Shown here one piece after another: positions 28,601 to 38,800 of a stretch of DNA of 64,000 bases; positions within the stretch are counted from its first letter, which is position 1, and each line of letters starts with the position of its first letter. Under the pieces are notes generated by a model. The model was given only the letters and a program-made list of their open reading frames with translations. It was not told where the DNA came from and searched no databases. The translations under genes and the position numbers were made by a program. This DNA comes from Planctomycetia bacterium (GTDB taxonomy: Bacteria; Planctomycetota; Planctomycetia; Pirellulales; Thermoguttaceae): positions 1 to 64,000 of the forward strand of contig JAUNBF010000003.1 of assembly GCA_030527185.1 (NCBI GenBank), in the 5' to 3' direction.

Positions 28601-29351
28601 GGAGAAGGAACGCACGCTGCGAATTTCGCTTCCGGTCTGGCAACGGAATCATGAGGTCATTATTCAGTGGGTGAGCAAGATTTCTCCACTGGGCGTTTGT
28701 TCTGTGTTGGAACCGCCGCGACTGAAGACGAATTTTCTGGTTCTGCAATCTTCCTGGAAGGTGTGGATTCCCGACAATTACGTTCCTCTGAATCCTGTGC
28801 TTCAAAATCGTGAGCGGGAAGGGGACGATACTGTTTTGCTCCGTATTCTTGGCAATTTCCGCCTGGGAAAGAGTATTTTCAATCGGACTCCCAGTGGCAA
28901 TCTGGCGGAGATTCCTTCTCCGGTGGAAGAAAATCAGGTAAACAGGCGAATGCTGGAGTCGGGAGAACCTCTCTCCCTGGTAGCGATTTCCCAGGATGTC
29001 GAAGGAAAGCAGGAGATGGTGGGGTGGAGTTGTTATCAACAGACCGATTCCGCCTCCCTCTGGATTGTGAATGGGAACGCGATGGAAGCCACACGCTGGT
29101 TTGGAATGCTTCTGGCCTTTTGGATTTCGTTTTACTGGCTCTCCCCCTGGCGGCCACTGCGGGTGGGATTGTGCGGGATTTCCGCCGTTTTGGCGTTGCT
29201 GGTTCCGCTGAGCCTTTCACCAGTTTTTTCAGGCTTTTTCCTGGGATTACTCCTGACGTTTGGTTGGCACTCCGTCGTTCGGTACCAAAAACGACAACAG
29301 GACAATACCCAGAAAAGAATCCGTATTTTGGGAGAAAACGAGCAGGTATGA
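25620..29351 (+). CDS. Giant membrane-anchored extracytoplasmic protein 2
   Basis: 1,243 aa from the ATG at 25620 with AGGAG five bases upstream. It has a signal segment (SCLGVVFWGILGGLACAEE) after a charged start, an N-terminal module resembling those of its two neighbours (RRVYVPQSFLDNLP...YWPIAAEEFERWV...YQAALRPRMVLEGEGTL), about 1,000 residues of beta-rich sequence, and C-terminal membrane helices at about residues 1159-1223 ending in a short basic tail (RYQKRQQDNTQKR). Its stop overlaps the start of gene 3 (ATGA), so the two are translationally coupled. Function unknown; a structural or adhesive envelope role is inference. Confidence 0.8.
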   Translation: MFPHFQDHLREKKNDRLIFGHGGRECLFRRFVWESCLGVVFWGILGGLACAEEKMEPLQAFRRVYVPQSFLDNLPTGGITYWPIAAEEFERWVKDYGQGTSPMRQDSAILARSATYQAALRPRMVLEGEGTLCFEKNFPDLPEASRPEHLFWRFPEVRFAMNEVYGVRLSTPQTSESEKPSAPVMRSVHFYPDGSGELELFKSDFQEGKCWLDFQWSQRGEMAESGKVVFSLQFLPATNIVLDLQLPGRWTPQIRHGLVELRENVEVPQGWKAWRFHLGGNPSVELELTSSVREEITPAVRPAVAVSQHNHYQFHKEGLDVTCQMTLESIGTSERKNATLQFQLEEGFLLTEVLYQSQMLKWSYQTQGEDSERLAIVELPESISGQGNLLELKGIQEMPAPTSQETAVLRKLPKIRLLDVLWKEGKTEVEVVEPLEVVDLDVKESRILQNRRSRHPNAVIVEIQEFSPYATVQMAIRNQPAGVRLDTTTAVNFLENEIASQMEITASIADGECFEIRGLVNRSWTIDSIETLESGVIEDWNLDVSPDAVGQVLRGLTPEQGKTRLPQGWDEDSLCVLRIQLAHSVRPHRNLSFKIKARRLEYPQNYLFTGIQLTPVYFPEYQTGESWILAGTTWLWRVRFLEPYRSLDVFWENTPSETQFTSFSATLTRARELFPEKLKFLVATQDFKDIPMIQLERRPKAFTASVEGFYDLTSSPHAIYRIQCDPQGSLIDTVRVQIRPGSLLGVTWNFPKNLLGSEARSLGKKSYNPGGDIQDSSELWEIKLRNPQQEPFEIELVLLTDQSLIPQHFSNGEDEELIPPADQVQIRAWWTSRFPEGVKLPLVHLPQAQQCTGQVSLQRDITDDLFVQAEEMVPILSPSSEGNGHHASTEGVWTYRYSPSSLTNTISPSLRLQWKNGKETQQAWIWKEEYQTQCFPGGVALHVATLRIENLGENFLTVSLPEIRTEEISLFGVIVNGQRILNATHRTQTKESGEEKERTLRISLPVWQRNHEVIIQWVSKISPLGVCSVLEPPRLKTNFLVLQSSWKVWIPDNYVPLNPVLQNREREGDDTVLLRILGNFRLGKSIFNRTPSGNLAEIPSPVEENQVNRRMLESGEPLSLVAISQDVEGKQEMVGWSCYQQTDSASLWIVNGNAMEATRWFGMLLAFWISFYWLSPWRPLRVGLCGISAVLALLVPLSLSPVFSGFFLGLLLTFGWHSVVRYQKRQQDNTQKRIRILGENEQV

Positions 29352-32300
29352 AAACGATCCAGCAAAACCGATTTTCCCGGATATTTTACGAAAAGATGAG
29401 GATTTTGTTCCAACGGGGACTCCTGGGGTTGTTCTTCCTGGGAGTGGTGGGGAGTTCGTTCCTCTTTTCGCAGGAAAAACAGGATAAAAAGAACGATGTT
29501 CCGTGGGTTTTCATTCCGTTGGACGAAAAAGGAAAACCGGTTCAGGAGGAATATTACCTCCCTCTGGAGATGTTTCGGAATCTCTACCGGGAACGTTCCA
29601 CGGAGCCGGAAAAACAGAAGGCCTATTTTTTTCACAGTGCCGTCTATCAGGGAACGTTGGCCTATTTGCTGACACCACGGGATTTGTCGGTGGAGTCGAT
29701 GAAGGTGACGTTCGATGTGGAAGTTTTACGGCCGCATACCGAAATTCATTTTCCCGTCACGTCGGAGGAAGTCTATCTCTCTCCCGGCTCGGTTCGTCTC
29801 AACGGCACGCCTCAACAGGTCGATTGGGAAAATCAGCATCTGGTTCTCTCCATTCCTGAAGTGGGACGTTATACGTTGGAGATTTCCTTCCTGCCGATTT
29901 TGTCCGATACGGGCGAAAAACTGCTTCGGAACACCACGGGAACAGAATCGGGGCTGTCTCCTTCTCAAACAGGTTTCCGTTTTGCCATCCCGGCAATTGC
30001 CAATTCCCGACTGGAGTTGCAAACGCCCGCCGCATTTTCCAATCTGGAATTTCCCACCGCCATCGGACGTTCGACATACCAGTCCAACACCCGGCTCTGG
30101 ACCGTCCAGTTGGGAGCAACCCCCACATTGACAGTACGTTGGAACAAGCCTTACGCCTCTGCCCCGGAGGAGACGCTCAATGTGGAGGAACTGTACTGGT
30201 GGACGATTGAGAAAGACTGGATGAATGTTCTGTGTCGTTATCGGTTTCTGTGCCCCGAAAAAGGGTGTAACCGTCTGGAATGGCGGGTCGACTCCCGACT
30301 GCGACTGGAACCTTCGGAAGTGCAGGTTTCCCTCTTCCAGGAAACGAGTCGGGAAGTGGTTTCGGCAGAAGGGAGTTCGGCAGTTGCTCTGCAACCGGAA
30401 GTTCTGGTCGAGCCGCAGGGGAATTTCCATCGGATTACGGTGACATTTCCAACCCCCGTGCAGGGACGGATTCTGGTTTCGTTTCCGCTTCGTTCCCAAC
30501 CGATTTCCGGGGCGGGAAACTACCTTTTTCCGGCGATTTATACGGAAAAAACCCGTGTGGTGAAACGCTGGATCAATATTTATCCCGAAATGACGTTACA
30601 GGTTTCTCTGCCGGAAAACGAACATTTGCAAGCCGTTGCCATCCCGGAATTCCTGGCGGCGTGGAACGATTTTTCGATGGAAAAAAGCGACTTTTCCGGT
30701 GTTCAGCAACGATTGTCGCAGGCCATTGTGGTGGATGATACGCTTTCTGCCAACTCCCGCCGGACACACTGGAACGTGCGAGTTCGCCCCATTCCCGAAA
30801 TATCCTCTTTTCAGGAAACGTTGTCCTGCCTGTGCGACTGGGACACTCTCCGTGTGCAGTATGTTTTGCAGGCCCCCTTTTCTTCGACCATTCCCGCCCT
30901 GCTCCATCTGGAAGTGCCGGAAGATTTGATCGTGGAAAAAGTCCTTTCCAGCGAAGGTTATCAGCAGAAGACACTCCGTTTTTCCCGCATTTCCTCCCAA
31001 CGTCTGGCCATTTTTCCTGAAAAAAACGAGTCGCCTGCCTCCTCCACACCTACCACTTTCAACCAAACACAAATTATTTTGACCGGCAGTCTCGACATCC
31101 GTGGAGACGAAAATGGTGAAAAGGAAGAGCGAAATCGAACGGTGCCGCAAATTCGACTTTTGGGAGAGGATGTGCGAGTGACCTCCCGTCTGATGAATCT
31201 TTATCGAACGGATCAGGTTTTGGTGGAGTGGGAGAAAACGAGTGAGAGTCCCACCCCCGCAGCCGCCTCCTACATTGCGGAAAACAGTGGCACCTCGTTC
31301 GGAAACGTCCGTTTGGTAAGCAGCCGAACGCTTTTGCCCCAGGAAACCCTTTCCGAAACGATTCATATCCGCCCCAATCGGCCTCAGACGCAAATTTATA
31401 CCTGCACATTTTTACAACGCTCGAAAGAAGAACCGGGAGCGTCCGAATCGATTCAGGAACGTTGGGAACTGCGTAAGGAGATTGTTCTGAACACGTCTGA
31501 AGGGGTTCTGGATGAGTTGACCATTGAAATTCCCGCGTATTTGCAAGGGCCTTTTTTACTGGAACCATCCATGCAGTACACATTGGAACCTGTTTTGTCG
31601 GAGGAGTGGATTGCCAATAGGAGGACGTGGCAGGGAGAGGGAAACCGGAATACGGAAACGTTTCAGGAAGAGGCACCTCCCGAACGTGTACGGATGATTA
31701 TCCGGCCACTGCACTCATTTCTGGGAGAAACCCGGCTGACATTGAGTTGTGAGCTGAAAGAGTCGACGAATTTACTGGAGGGAAAGGGAACCTTGGTACG
31801 ACTGCCGATTTTTCGGTTTCCAGGCATTTCAGATGTTCAGGAAGAGGTGGTTTTGCCAGTTGTGAAAAAGGATGAGGAGACGCCAGACTGCACCTGGACA
31901 ACGCAGGGAATGATTCCGGTGAAAATGACTTCGGTGCCTGGGGAAAAGCCTTTGCAGTACCATTCGGAAAAAGACCTTCAGCAAGTTTATCGAATCGTTG
32001 ATAAACATTTCAGTGCCCGTCTGGAACGTTTGACGAATCATTCTTTCTATCCTCAGGTTGTCTGGAACATCCACGCCGTTTTATGGAACCCACGGAAAGA
32101 ATTTCTGGCCTTAACCACACTGGATTTGAATCCGCAAATGGCTCGTACCTGTATTGTGCGGATGGACGCACGTGTGGAACCGTTGGAATTTCGTCTGAAT
32201 GCGCAGCCCGTACAGATTGAAGAGATTTCGGGGGAAAGCCTGGGAAACAATTCCTCCTCGAAATATCGCTATTTTCGGATTTATCTGTACTCCAACACCT

Positions 32301-33277
32301 TTCTTCAGCGACTGGAAATTCTGACGCATGGGAAAACGGAACAACTTCTGATGCGGGACGTTCCCGACCGCTCCCTCACTCAGGGGAAATGGGATACTTT
32401 TTTTCAACTTCCCTTGCCGGAAGTGGTTTCTTCTTTGGGTGAACCACTCCCCACCGAACGGGGAATCTGTTTTTTCTATCGGATGAATCAGGAACCGGTT
32501 CGACTGTGGAAAGAATCAGCTCAAACATCGGGAAAACTGGAATTGTTGACAGGCCGACCCTTGCCGCGAATGGAGTTGGTAGCGGTGAGTGAAATTTTGC
32601 AGCAGGCTAAAAAAATCTCCGAAAATCGGCTGATAACCTCTATCCCCATGGAAACTCACAATCGGGAACTTCGGAATACATTTCAGGATTCCCCGGAAAC
32701 GCAGGCCGAAAATGAAGTGGAACGCTGGTTTCGGCTCTGGACGCCTATCTGGGAGTGTGCCATCAGGAATTTACAACAAAAACTGGCAAAAGATTCCTCT
32801 TCCGATACACTGGAATATCAAAAAGAATTAGAGACTTTGCGGGAAGATGGAAAACTGGTCTTTGACACGCCAACCCATCCGTCAACACCAGGAAACAGTC
32901 CGTCTCTCCAGCAGATTTTTGTCGGAAATTTGCCGGCGGAGATTCCTCAAACGTTGGCGTTTGACACGGCTGGCGCTTCGGAATTTTACCTTTGCGAATC
33001 CTTTTTCCCGGAGGATCGGCGGCCACCCTTCTTATTTACCGCCATCGGGCTGTTGTTTTTGACCATTTTCATCCTCGGAGTTCTCTTCCTTTTCCCAGGG
33101 ATGCTCAACGAAGTGCGCACTTCCCCCTTCTGGTTGATGATTTTAGGGATTTTATGGATTCTTTGCGGCGAACTTTCCTGGTTGGGTTACTTACTTCTCC
33201 TGTCGGGATTTGTCCTCTTGCTGGTACGTCTGGGAGGCATGAAAAATCCTTCCGGGAACGGGGGAAATTATGGTTAA
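29348..33277 (+). CDS. Giant membrane-anchored extracytoplasmic protein 3
   Basis: 1,309 aa from the ATG at 29348, which overlaps the stop of gene 2. It has a signal peptide (GLLGLFFLGVVGSSFLFSQ), an N-terminal module like its neighbours (WVFIPLDEKGKPV...YYLPLEMFRNLY...FFHSAVYQGTLAYLL...VTFDVEVL), a long beta-rich body with no enzymatic motif, and C-terminal helices at about residues 1224-1290 (FTAIGLLFLTIFILGVLFLF, FWLMILGILWILCG, YLLLLSGFVLLLVRLGG) with a short polar tail. It converges on ispG. The three genes together cover about 12 kb and probably form one operon. Confidence 0.8.
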   Translation: MKTIQQNRFSRIFYEKMRILFQRGLLGLFFLGVVGSSFLFSQEKQDKKNDVPWVFIPLDEKGKPVQEEYYLPLEMFRNLYRERSTEPEKQKAYFFHSAVYQGTLAYLLTPRDLSVESMKVTFDVEVLRPHTEIHFPVTSEEVYLSPGSVRLNGTPQQVDWENQHLVLSIPEVGRYTLEISFLPILSDTGEKLLRNTTGTESGLSPSQTGFRFAIPAIANSRLELQTPAAFSNLEFPTAIGRSTYQSNTRLWTVQLGATPTLTVRWNKPYASAPEETLNVEELYWWTIEKDWMNVLCRYRFLCPEKGCNRLEWRVDSRLRLEPSEVQVSLFQETSREVVSAEGSSAVALQPEVLVEPQGNFHRITVTFPTPVQGRILVSFPLRSQPISGAGNYLFPAIYTEKTRVVKRWINIYPEMTLQVSLPENEHLQAVAIPEFLAAWNDFSMEKSDFSGVQQRLSQAIVVDDTLSANSRRTHWNVRVRPIPEISSFQETLSCLCDWDTLRVQYVLQAPFSSTIPALLHLEVPEDLIVEKVLSSEGYQQKTLRFSRISSQRLAIFPEKNESPASSTPTTFNQTQIILTGSLDIRGDENGEKEERNRTVPQIRLLGEDVRVTSRLMNLYRTDQVLVEWEKTSESPTPAAASYIAENSGTSFGNVRLVSSRTLLPQETLSETIHIRPNRPQTQIYTCTFLQRSKEEPGASESIQERWELRKEIVLNTSEGVLDELTIEIPAYLQGPFLLEPSMQYTLEPVLSEEWIANRRTWQGEGNRNTETFQEEAPPERVRMIIRPLHSFLGETRLTLSCELKESTNLLEGKGTLVRLPIFRFPGISDVQEEVVLPVVKKDEETPDCTWTTQGMIPVKMTSVPGEKPLQYHSEKDLQQVYRIVDKHFSARLERLTNHSFYPQVVWNIHAVLWNPRKEFLALTTLDLNPQMARTCIVRMDARVEPLEFRLNAQPVQIEEISGESLGNNSSSKYRYFRIYLYSNTFLQRLEILTHGKTEQLLMRDVPDRSLTQGKWDTFFQLPLPEVVSSLGEPLPTERGICFFYRMNQEPVRLWKESAQTSGKLELLTGRPLPRMELVAVSEILQQAKKISENRLITSIPMETHNRELRNTFQDSPETQAENEVERWFRLWTPIWECAIRNLQQKLAKDSSSDTLEYQKELETLREDGKLVFDTPTHPSTPGNSPSLQQIFVGNLPAEIPQTLAFDTAGASEFYLCESFFPEDRRPPFLFTAIGLLFLTIFILGVLFLFPGMLNEVRTSPFWLMILGILWILCGELSWLGYLLLLSGFVLLLVRLGGMKNPSGNGGNYG

Positions 33278-33310
33278 GGAGTGTTCACACAACGCAACGT
33301 GAAAAGAGGC

Positions 33311-34459
33311 TCACTCCGAAGAATCCGTCCTGGCAAGAATCAGATCGTCGAGCGTCTCCTTTACTTTTTCCAGAATCGTATCGTACGAAAAACTTCCCAG
33401 GAGTTTTCCACGTAATTTCATATTCACGCGATCCGCCCCACACCACAATCCGATGTCGGCATGGTCGCTCTCGCCAGGGCCATTGACACGGCAGCCCATG
33501 ACCGCAATGGTAAAAGGATACGCTTTGGCGTAGGTGGTCATTTCGTGTACTTTCATGGCCAAGTCGACAAAACGGGCATTCTGAACGCGGGAGCAACTGG
33601 GACAACTGATGATGTTCAGCCCCGCCTGATTCCAGTCGCTCGGCACGGTGACACGGTTGGCGGCAACGTCGTCGAGAAGTGCCTGTCCCGCTTCGACTTC
33701 TTCCCGCTTTCGTTCGTTGGGTACGGTCAGCGAAATTCGGAGCGTATCGCCAATTCCCTCCCGCAAAAGTGGCTCCAGAGCAGCACGACTTTTCGGGATT
33801 CCAACGCTCGGCACGCCCGCTTCCGTCACGCCGAGGTGGATCGGGATGGAGGGACGTTTTTGGGCAAAAAGCCGATTGATTTTCAGGACATTTTCGGGGT
33901 GGGAATCTTTCAGAGAGACGCAAAACCGCTCGAATCCCAACTCCTCCAACCAGTCGGCATGTTCCAACGCACTGGCAAAAACAGGGTCTTCCCCGGTCTT
34001 TTTTTCCGGGTCGATGGAACCGCAATTGACTCCCACCCGCAGTGCCACGTCCTCTTTTTGCGCCACTTCCACCAACCAGCGAACCTTCTCCCGCCAAGAA
34101 ATATCTTTTTCCAGATGGTGCAGATGCCCCGGATTGTACCGGATTTTCGCCACCCATGGAGCCAACGCCTCGGCCAGGCGAAAATTTTCCTGCAAATCGA
34201 CGGAAAGATTGATTTTTTCCCGCAACGGCAAATCGAGAGCGGCAATTTTTCGACTCAACGCCTCCACCGCCGCCACATCTCGTGGATGATCCACCGCCAC
34301 GCGGACGATTCCCGCCCCCGCTTCCGTCAGTTGAATCACCTGGGCAAACGTCGCTTCCACATCCTGTGTCGGGGTTGCGCACATGCTCTGAACCACCACC
34401 GGATGATAATTTCCGATACAAACCGAACCAATCGATACTTCACGTGTGGGATTTCTCAT
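33311..34459 (-). CDS. ispG: 4-hydroxy-3-methylbut-2-enyl diphosphate synthase (IspG/GcpE)
   Basis: About 382 aa from the ATG at 34459 (MRNPTREVSIG). It carries out the penultimate step of the MEP isoprenoid pathway with a [4Fe-4S] cluster. Visible: the TIM-barrel start (VVVQSMCATPTQDVEATFAQ), the LRVGVNCGS strand region, and the cluster cysteines in ISCPSCSRVQNA and VMGCRVNGPGE. The length is that of the short two-domain bacterial form. Frame upstream of 34459 lacks the conserved start, so the longer reading is rejected. Confidence 0.97.
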   Translation of the reverse strand: MRNPTREVSIGSVCIGNYHPVVVQSMCATPTQDVEATFAQVIQLTEAGAGIVRVAVDHPRDVAAVEALSRKIAALDLPLREKINLSVDLQENFRLAEALAPWVAKIRYNPGHLHHLEKDISWREKVRWLVEVAQKEDVALRVGVNCGSIDPEKKTGEDPVFASALEHADWLEELGFERFCVSLKDSHPENVLKINRLFAQKRPSIPIHLGVTEAGVPSVGIPKSRAALEPLLREGIGDTLRISLTVPNERKREEVEAGQALLDDVAANRVTVPSDWNQAGLNIISCPSCSRVQNARFVDLAMKVHEMTTYAKAYPFTIAVMGCRVNGPGESDHADIGLWCGADRVNMKLRGKLLGSFSYDTILEKVKETLDDLILARTDSSE

Positions 34460-34684
34460 TTTCAGCCAATTTGGAAAAAAATTAACAATCGAGGAAAAAT
34501 TTGCCGATAAAAGAGTATGCAGGAACAAGGATGTTTGCTTTCCTTATCATTTTACAGGATAAACGCGAAGTTCCAAGTGGAGAGGTGGGAAATTTTTCCA
34601 TTTTTTCTCCCCTTTTTTTCGTTTTTTCCTCAATGTTCCTGCACAAAATCGGAAATGATATTTCAAATAAGGGAGAGTATCGCT

Positions 34685-34891
34685 GTGAGTCAGGATGTTC
34701 ATGTGTTGGCGCTGGTCAAAGGTGCGGAACGTTACGTTTTTTTGTTCAACGAAGAGAATCGTGCCCAGACGTTTCGGGCACTGGCGCGGTATGCCTCCAA
34801 CCCGGAATTGAGTTTCACCTGGTACGACGCGGCCGTTCTGAGTCAGAAAATCCGTAACGAAAGTCAGGAACCCGCAGAATCGGTGGAATAA
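34685..34891 (+). CDS. Small conserved-type protein upstream of xerD
   Basis: 68 aa from a GTG at 34685 with GGGAGAG upstream. The frame is open further back to 34517 but that part is low-complexity Phe/Pro sequence over a T-rich spacer and is unlikely to be coding. The protein (DVHVLALVKGAERYVFLFN, then AQTFRALARYASNPELSFTW) looks compact and globular, with no membrane segment. It lies 17 bp before xerD on the same strand. I do not know its function; small proteins like this may be conserved among planctomycetes (impression, not checked). Confidence 0.65.
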   Translation: MSQDVHVLALVKGAERYVFLFNEENRAQTFRALARYASNPELSFTWYDAAVLSQKIRNESQEPAESVE

Positions 34892-34908
34892 ACGAGGATT
34901 TCCTCACG

Positions 34909-35808
34909 ATGATTCAAGCTCTCACACGTTTTTTGAAATTTCTGGTAGTGGAGCAAAACGCCTCGGAGTACACCGTCAAAAGTTATCGTGAGGATTTGAC
35001 CGGGCTTGTGGAATATCTGCTCCAGACACGTGGAAAATCCCCGCCGCCGGAAGCGGTGACGATTCCCGAACTGCGAGCTTACGTTTCCGCCCTGCATGAA
35101 GCCCAATATTCTCCCGCGACTATCTCCCGCCACCTGGCTTCTTTGCGGAGTTTTTTCAAATTTTGCCAGCGTGAAGGTCTGGTGGAAACCAATCCGGCCA
35201 AAGTTCTGCGAAATCCGCGTGCGGCTCGAAAACTGCCTCATTTTCTCACCACCGACGACATGGATCGTCTGCTGCACGCGCCGCCAGCCAATACGCCTGC
35301 CGGGTTGCGGGATCGGGCGATTCTGGAGGTGATGTATTCGGGAGGGCTGCGCGTCAGTGAACTGGTAGGACTTTCCGACGAAGACCTCGATTTCGACGAA
35401 GGGGTTCTCATCATCCACGGAAAAGGAAAAAAAGAGCGGCTGGCACTTTTGGGTCCCTTTGCCGGAGAGGCACTTCAGGAGTGGCTGGCGGTGCGACTTT
35501 TACACCCGCAATGGGAAAACACGTCGAAAAAGCCGGTTTTTACCAACAAATACGGCAACCGTCTCACCACGCGAAGCATTGGTCGAATGCTGGAAAAGTA
35601 CCTGAAAGAAACGGGACTGGATCGTCGCACCACGCCACACACGCTCCGCCACAGTTTCGCCACCCACCTCCTCGACCGGGGAGCCGACATCCGCAGCGTC
35701 CAGGAACTCCTCGGCCATAAAAGTCTCGAAACGACCCAAATTTACACCCACCTGACCACCGCCACCCTCCTCTCCGTCTACGAAAAAGCCCATCCACGGG
35801 CGAAATGA
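34909..35808 (+). CDS. xerD: Tyrosine recombinase XerD
   Basis: 299 aa, the normal length. It resolves chromosome dimers at dif with XerC. An N-terminal SAM-like core-binding domain (about residues 1-90) precedes the catalytic domain with the full R-K-H-R-H-Y set: SGGLRVSELVGL (Arg), HGKGKKERL (Lys), TPHTLRHSFATHLLDRGAD (His, Arg), LGHKSLETTQIYTH (His, Tyr). Chromosomal context with ispG and no mobile-element genes favours XerD over a phage or integron integrase. XerC versus XerD cannot be fully separated without alignment. It converges on the cytochrome gene. Confidence 0.9.
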   Translation: MIQALTRFLKFLVVEQNASEYTVKSYREDLTGLVEYLLQTRGKSPPPEAVTIPELRAYVSALHEAQYSPATISRHLASLRSFFKFCQREGLVETNPAKVLRNPRAARKLPHFLTTDDMDRLLHAPPANTPAGLRDRAILEVMYSGGLRVSELVGLSDEDLDFDEGVLIIHGKGKKERLALLGPFAGEALQEWLAVRLLHPQWENTSKKPVFTNKYGNRLTTRSIGRMLEKYLKETGLDRRTTPHTLRHSFATHLLDRGADIRSVQELLGHKSLETTQIYTHLTTATLLSVYEKAHPRAK

Positions 35809-35846
35809 CCCAAACGTTCTCGAATGGCTCATTGACTTCCGAGGTT

Positions 35847-38800
35847 CTATTTTTGTGGAAGTCCATCCAATTCCTGCCGAGCAAAAATTTCCCGTTTTTC
35901 CTGATAGTAGCGATAACGTTCTTTCTGCTCCGCACTCCAAAGATTGGCTTGGGGGTAGGCTCCACAAAAGGGTACGGCCAAATCAATCCAGCAGGCGATG
36001 GTTCGTTTTTCCTCCTCCGAAAGCTGAACGTTATAATGGGACGGTTCCAGATAGGCCATCAACCGACTTTGGGTGGAACCCGCGGCGTAGGGGGGAAGCA
36101 TGGTTGCTGGCCCCTGGGCATGATACCAGCATGTGAGAGGAAGTTTCCCATACTTTTCCTGAAAGTCATGAAGCTCTTCGGGGCAGGAAATCATCCGGCC
36201 TTCTTCGGTCAACGTTTTGTATGCGTGAGAGAAGGAACGCAGGGAAGTGTTTTCCATTTCGGCAAATGCTCCGGTCAGATTCAGCATACTTCCTTCCGGT
36301 TTTCCAGGATGGCAGGAAATGCAGTGTTTATCCAGAATCGGCTGAATACGCTGGGAAAAACTGAACCCCTCCGTCGGTGCATGGGCATCTATTTTGCGGG
36401 GCTGATTCACTCCCAGATAATTGTTGATATTCGCCAGAAGTCCCTCTTTTTCCAGCCGTTCCAGCAAGGGATGGAAGAAGCCGGCAGAGGGTTGGAGTTT
36501 TTGAGGAGCTTTCCCCATGGCAAGGGTGGCTTTGGACTGGGATACGTCTCCCACCTGCCGTTTATCTTCGTGACATCCCAGACACGCAAACGTTTCCCCA
36601 GGCATGAGGGTAGACCAGCTTCGCATGGTTTGAACGCAGCGTCCCTGAGCATCCAGAAGTTGAAAATACACAGCGTTGTTTGCGGGAACTTCAAAAAAAC
36701 AACTTCCGTCCGATTCCACATCGACTTCTCCCAAAACGTGCTTGACATCGTAAGAACCATTTCCAATGGAGGGGGGGGTCTGAACGGGAGTATCGCCTCC
36801 CATTCCTCTGTTGAAGTTCCAGCCAATACGTGTCGGACGGAATTCCAGCGCCACAACACGGAGTTTTCGGATCGTTCCTGGTGGAACATCTTTCAGTCCC
36901 TCTCCCCAATAGACATTTTGAACGTAATACCGTCCGAAAGACTGTTTCAGGTCTACCTGACTTCCTCGAAGGGGGGGCGTTTTCCGCACGATGCGTGGGA
37001 CGGCCTGCGAGGCGGAAATGGTGGGGTCAAACGCGAGCAGTTCCCGCTCTCCATCGCTGGTCATCCAGTAAATTCCAAACGGCGGATTGAAGGGGCCTTT
37101 GATATACTGGCATCCTTCCGGGAGGAACGTCACCAGATAACGCGTCTCGTCGAAAGCATAGGGATATTGATACTGTTTACCTGTCTGACCAAAACAGTCA
37201 ATGTAGGTGAGCCATTTCCCTTTTTCCCACTTCTGTCCGGTAAATACGTTGGACTGTTGGCGGCCTTCCGTTCCATCCGGCGCAGCCCCCGCGACAAACT
37301 CAATCCCAGCATCTCCCTGTGTCCCCCGCGAAGGGTCGATAATAGCCAATTTCCCTTTTTGAACGACATGATGCCCCGAAACCAGGGCAATGACCTTATT
37401 CGTTCCGGGAATTCCGCGAGCGTGCAAAAGGGAACAAGGATACCACGAGTTGTTTCCGTAGTATTCCGTTTGTGCTGTGCCATCGCTGTTCATGGTTAAA
37501 AGTGGTTGCTGGAATGTGTGATTGCGGTCGTTGTATTCCCAACGGGTAAAAATAATCCGTCCATCGTCCAGCACCTGCGGATAATGCGTATGCACCTGAT
37601 CGTAAGCCAATCGCCGCATAAAAAGTCCGTTTCGGTCGCACGTGTAAATGTTCGACGCGCTTTGAATCCAGCAGTCGTCCTGATGGCCACATCGAGTGGA
37701 CTGAAACACCAGATTCCCTTCGGCGGTGAAAGCTGGTTCAATATCGGCACACGGAATGATTTTTCCATTGACTTCCGGGGAAAACGTAATCTGACGGATT
37801 CGCAGCGTCTCCATGTCCATGAGGTACAGATGATAATCGTCATTCACAAAATTATCCCGCATGGAAAATACCAGGGTGTTTCCGTCAAACGAAAAATTCG
37901 GGTCCCGAATCAGGCCGTTTGGCTTTTCCAAAAGAACTTCATGACGCAACTTGCCATTATCGTCCCAGGTGATTCGGCAGAGTTGCGAACCGGGTCGCCA
38001 ATCGGAATTACGGATATCGTGTTCCCCATCGGAGAGTTCTTCGGTACTGGATTTGCCAGTCCATCCCCCCAAAACGCAGTGTTTGACGTAAACGATTTCC
38101 TTCGTCTTTTCTCGCAGGTATTTCAAACGGAAAGCCCGTCGCTCCCAACAAGCCTGAAAATAGAGTTCCTTCCATCTTGGATCGTTTCCAGGGATGTTTT
38201 CCACAAGGAGTTGATTCATTCGCGTGGTAATCTCTTCCGAACAGGCACCACTTGCCAGCACTTTGGCGAGCATTCCTTTTTCGATTTCCGCGTTTTTTCC
38301 CGAACGAAAACAGTCGATCCAGCGAAAGCCATAATCCTGAAGAATCCAGTCTCGATGAAGCCGTGCTTCAGGAAAGGGAAGTTCTGGAGGATTTGGCTCC
38401 ACAAAATCGAAAGGTTTTTCACAAAAACAGGTAATCTCCGCAATCTGGATATTGAAAAACTTCCCCAAACCGGCAAAATCCTTGTCGTAATTTTCGCGTT
38501 GGGTCAAAAAGGCCATCGCACCGTTCCATCCCTGGTATGGCGGAAACGCACGATAGCGAAACTCGGAATTTTTCAAATCGTATTGAATTGCCGAGGAGGA
38601 ATAACCTGGAGAGTGATTCTTGTTCCACGAGTCTTCGATTTGGATTCCAATGTAGCGCGCGGAAATTTCAGGCCAGACAACAAACGCGGAATTCCCAGAG
38701 GCCACCGGAGCCAGTTCCTGATGGGCTTTGAGAATTTGTCGATGAATTTTCCCTTCCGGGTCGTCGCACTTGAAGAGAGTCACACGCTGTGCATTGCGGT

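Noticed and set aside
34909-35808. Integrase of a mobile element
   Set aside because: Length and motifs match XerD, and there is no att-like repeat, tRNA or mobile-element gene nearby.
36771-36778. 8-G run in the HzsA-like gene
   Set aside because: It is in frame within a continuous coding sequence and far from the start; no evidence of switching.
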